Shown piece after piece: positions 61,903 through 64,000 of a DNA stretch of 64,000 bases. Below the pieces are notes generated by a model, which was not told the origin of the DNA, ran no database searches, and saw only the letters and a list, made by a program, of their open reading frames with translations. Numbering within the stretch: the first letter of the stretch is position 1; every line of letters begins with the position of its first letter. Source of the DNA: Psychrobacillus sp. OK028 (GTDB taxonomy: Bacteria; Bacillota; Bacilli; Bacillales_A; Planococcaceae); assembly GCF_900103605.1 (NCBI RefSeq), contig NZ_FNHY01000011.1:1-64000 (forward strand), read 5' to 3'. The translations under genes and the position numbers were made by a program.

Positions 61903-61955
61903 GAAGACCACCTGAAACGTTGATTTGACAACGATTTTGGTGGTCTAGTCTTTTA
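61903..61955 (+). terminator. Terminator-like hairpin
   Basis: AAGACCACC with GGTGGTCT, with an inner CGTTG / CAACG stem, followed by T residues. No intact gene before it on the plus strand; on the minus strand it lies upstream of the CMD remnant, so it may have ended a lost gene. Confidence 0.6.
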
Positions 61956-62228
61956 TATTATGTAAATTGTAGACGAACAATCTTAAAGGAAATGAAAAGT
62001 TTAGCGAGAGCTATTTGAACGAATGAGTAAAATTCACCACTTTTTAAAAAATGTATGACGGGGACCGTCGGATTTTGTAGGATTCAATAAGGCTCCCGTA
62101 AAATTTTTAATATAACTCTATCTCCTAGTGATGAAAGCGTTTACTAAGATATGTAATATTTTCGCCTTGCCTTGTGTACGGCCATTAGTTTAGGGTGAAC
62201 ATTTTGTCTAAAAAAAGCGATTGCAATC

Positions 62229-62441
62229 TTTGAATTGACAAATCAACATTGAGACGATTGCAACACGCAAGAGCTTTTTAACCGTGGAGATGAGCTCGGT
62301 GTCACATATGTGTTTGGAGAGAACGGAATTCGAATCATGCCATGATCAGCTTGCTTCTTTCATTGGCTGCGTATGTGTAAATGAAAAAACGACAAGCTTT
62401 AACATATCCGAGGTTGATCAAAATCTTGATGAAAACGGCTG
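62229..62441 (+). other. Decayed coding-like stretch before gltS
   Basis: A short run from about 62258 in one frame ends RGDELGVTYVFGENGIRIM and a stop at 62343, resembling the C-terminal tail of a protein. Another frame is open from about 62240 to 62441. Neither has a start signal and I cannot name a family. The remainder between 61956 and 62506 shows nothing else, apart from a small GACGG / CCGTC hairpin near 62057. Confidence 0.35.
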
Positions 62442-62506
62442 AACGGTTCGGATGTGAGAAACTTCATAAATGATAACGGTAAAGGATTTTAGAAAGGTGA
62501 AGATAT

Positions 62507-63691
62507 ATGATTGAACTCAACCAGATTACCACTCTGTTCCTCGCAGTAGCTCTCTATCTGCTTGGAATGGCACTTGTAAACCGGATTGGATTCCTTAACA
62601 GGTTCCTGATCCCGGCGCCTGTCGTCGGCGGTTTAATATTTGCCACTTTAGCGCTAATGTTGAAAACTACGGGGATTGTCGAAATTACATTGGACACATC
62701 TCTACAGTCGCTGTTCATGATCGCTTTCTTTACGACGGTCGGTCTTGGAGCAAGCTTCAAGCTCGTCAAATTGGGTGGGAAACTCTTAGTCGTCTACCTG
62801 CTCTTGTGCGGCGTCACGGTATTCTTGCAGAACGTCATCGGTGTTTCGTTTGCTCAATTGTTTGGAATTGACCCGCTATTAGGTGTCATGGCTGGGGCAG
62901 TTTCGATGAACGGAGGACATGGTGGTGCTGCGGCGTACGGACAAACGATTGAGGACTTAGGAATTTCCTCAGCTTTGACGATTGGCATGGCCGCAGCCAC
63001 ACTTGGCCTGATTTTCGGTAGCCTTACCGGCGGTCCGGTTGCGCGATACCTGATTAAGAAACACGACTTAAAGCCTGCATCGGGTGAAATAGAAGAGTAT
63101 GTTGAGGAAGATGAGAGACCGATTCAAGAATGGTCGTTCATGGTCCAGGTCGCACTCCTCACGTTTTCCATGGCAGTCGGAACCTATCTTGGTGAATTGT
63201 TTACGAATGTTACCGGTTTCGTCCTGCCGTCCTATATAGGGGCGATGTTCGTGGCGGTCATTGTCCGGAATCTTGCCGACCGCTTTGTAAAGGGTACGGT
63301 GAACATGAAGGAAATCAACTTTATCGGTGACGTTTCACTTGCGATCTTTCTTTCGATGGCACTGATGAGCATCAAGTTGTGGGAAGTCGCAGATCTCGCT
63401 CTACCACTCATCGGCATTATACTCATACAGGTTATCGTTATCGTCTTGTATGCCATCTTTGTGATGTTCCGAATGCTTGGCAAGGACTATGATGCGGCAG
63501 TAATGATCTCTGGATTCTTAGGTCACGGGCTGGGTGCAACACCAAACGCAATGGCGAACATGTCCGCAACAGTGAGCAAGTTTGGTCCTTCTCGAACAGC
63601 GTTCCTGGTCGTACCAATTGTAGGAGCATTCCTGATTGATGTTGTATTTAGCGCACCGATTATCATCACAACGATTAACTTCTTCAAGTGA
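62507..63691 (+). CDS. gltS: Sodium/glutamate symporter GltS
   Basis: A 394-residue membrane protein of the ESS family with about ten to twelve helices and two GGHGG-type re-entrant segments: SMNGGHGGAAAYG near residue 135 and SGFLGHGLGATPNAMANM near 335. Imports glutamate with Na+. GC content and codon choice (many C/G third positions, runs such as GTCGTCGGCGG) differ clearly from neighbours. SD GAAAGGTGAAG. Flanked by two copies of the lplJ 3' end; likely acquired. Confidence 0.92.
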   Translation: MIELNQITTLFLAVALYLLGMALVNRIGFLNRFLIPAPVVGGLIFATLALMLKTTGIVEITLDTSLQSLFMIAFFTTVGLGASFKLVKLGGKLLVVYLLLCGVTVFLQNVIGVSFAQLFGIDPLLGVMAGAVSMNGGHGGAAAYGQTIEDLGISSALTIGMAAATLGLIFGSLTGGPVARYLIKKHDLKPASGEIEEYVEEDERPIQEWSFMVQVALLTFSMAVGTYLGELFTNVTGFVLPSYIGAMFVAVIVRNLADRFVKGTVNMKEINFIGDVSLAIFLSMALMSIKLWEVADLALPLIGIILIQVIVIVLYAIFVMFRMLGKDYDAAVMISGFLGHGLGATPNAMANMSATVSKFGPSRTAFLVVPIVGAFLIDVVFSAPIIITTINFFK

Positions 63692-63711
63692 GTTATTGGA
63701 ATGACTGTTTC

Positions 63712-63819
63712 CAAACGTAACGTACCTAAATACTTCGGTGGTGTTACAAAAGAAGAGCTTGTTCAATTAATTTATTAATAAATGGAAGAGAGTCTGACGT
63801 ATGTTGGGCTCTTTTTTGA
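63712..63819 (+). repeat. Direct repeat B: lplJ 3' end fragment plus terminator
   Basis: Second copy of the last part of lplJ, here without the gene. A base is missing near 63719, which breaks the frame; the encoded tail would be PKYFGGVTKEELVQLIY with Val for Ile. The terminator at 63786-63817 is kept and would serve gltS. Confidence 0.88.
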
Positions 63820-63859
63820 TATGATAAAGAGAGAACTGTTTTTGTGAAGGGGGATTATT

Positions 63860-64000
63860 GTGACGACGCATCGTGTGTTAGTTGTAGAGGATGATCGAAA
63901 GATTGCATCTTTGCTTGCAGATACTTTAAGGAAATATCATTATGAAGTGCATACAATTGAGGATTTTGATCAAATAATAGATGAGTTTACTGCGTTTGAT
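63860..64000 (+). CDS. OmpR-family response regulator (partial, BceR-like)
   Basis: The first 47 codons of a receiver domain: VLVVEDDRKIASLLADTL carries the acidic pair, followed by EVHTIEDFDQIIDEF. This opening resembles BceR/GraR-type regulators of antimicrobial-peptide ABC transporters. It runs off the window, so the output domain and partner are not visible. GTG start with AAGGGGG six bases before. Confidence 0.75.
   Translation, partial: MTTHRVLVVEDDRKIASLLADTLRKYHYEVHTIEDFDQIIDEFTAFD

Noticed and set aside
61517-63819. Classical integrative element with att sites
   Set aside because: Direct repeats are present, but no integrase or excisionase, the segment is small, and the target is a protein gene end without a tRNA-like site.

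Overview
The window is chromosomal DNA of a low-GC, endospore-forming Bacillota. Three things point to the Bacillales: the tRNA order behind the rRNA operon matches the Bacillus trnD cluster, there is a run of genes collinear with the B. subtilis yhc-yha-yhg region (yhcT, yhcX, pgcA, yhcYZ, yheIH, yheE, yheB, yheA, yhzC, yhaONM, prsA, hpr, trpP, hit, ecsAB, hmoB, hemEH, yhgDE, yhfH, lplJ), and there are Bacillales-only small proteins (YjcZ type, YhfH). A member of the Planococcaceae/Caryophanaceae is my best guess from gene content; the genus cannot be fixed by eye.

Layout. 1-2117: 3' end of 23S rRNA, 5S rRNA and 16 tRNA genes (tRNA-His is duplicated in tandem), closed by a terminator. 2239-6886: small metabolic and stress-type enzymes (MBL hydrolase, SnoaL-like, VOC, DUF1801, SRPBCC, alpha/beta hydrolase) and one decayed SRPBCC gene. 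7039-8782: a proline T-box leader driving a ProS type 3 prolyl-tRNA synthetase. 9087-18892: a lipoprotein, ATP-grasp and B3/B4 proteins, queG, trmL, two small unknown genes, an aldo/keto reductase, two Nudix enzymes among small membrane proteins, an RluA pseudouridine synthase and a thiol-disulfide pair. 19022-28642: GNAT/nitrilase fusion, phosphoglucomutase, the YhcYZ redox-type two-component system, Mn/cation efflux, a CNNM/CorC protein and a chromate transporter. 28657-32506: an ABC multidrug heterodimer (BmrCD type) behind a leader peptide and attenuator. 32895-43671: DUF2935, MFS, ferritin-like, YheB/YheA, enoyl-CoA hydratase and the YhaO-YhaN-YhaM nuclease operon. 44089-53502: prsA, hpr, trpP, hit, ecsAB, hmoB, hemE, hemH. 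53665-57126: a tightly overlapped lipoprotein, response regulator, kinase and lipoprotein cassette sitting where B. subtilis has hemY. 57218-61584: YhgD/YhgE, YhfH, lipoate ligase. 61585-63819: a foreign-looking segment with a GltS glutamate symporter, bounded by two copies of the lplJ 3' end. 63860-64000: start of a response regulator cut by the window edge.

The least explained structure is a set of short intergenic arrays with an exact 21-bp period (five units at 16940, 24849 and 32628; three units at 24759). The head motif differs between arrays, so the period rather than the sequence is conserved. Other points of interest: two leader peptides and an attenuator before the multidrug transporter, a possible leader ORF with hairpin before the CNNM/CorC gene, a probable ATT start codon, a putative YhgD operator present twice with identical spacing, and loss or relocation of hemY.
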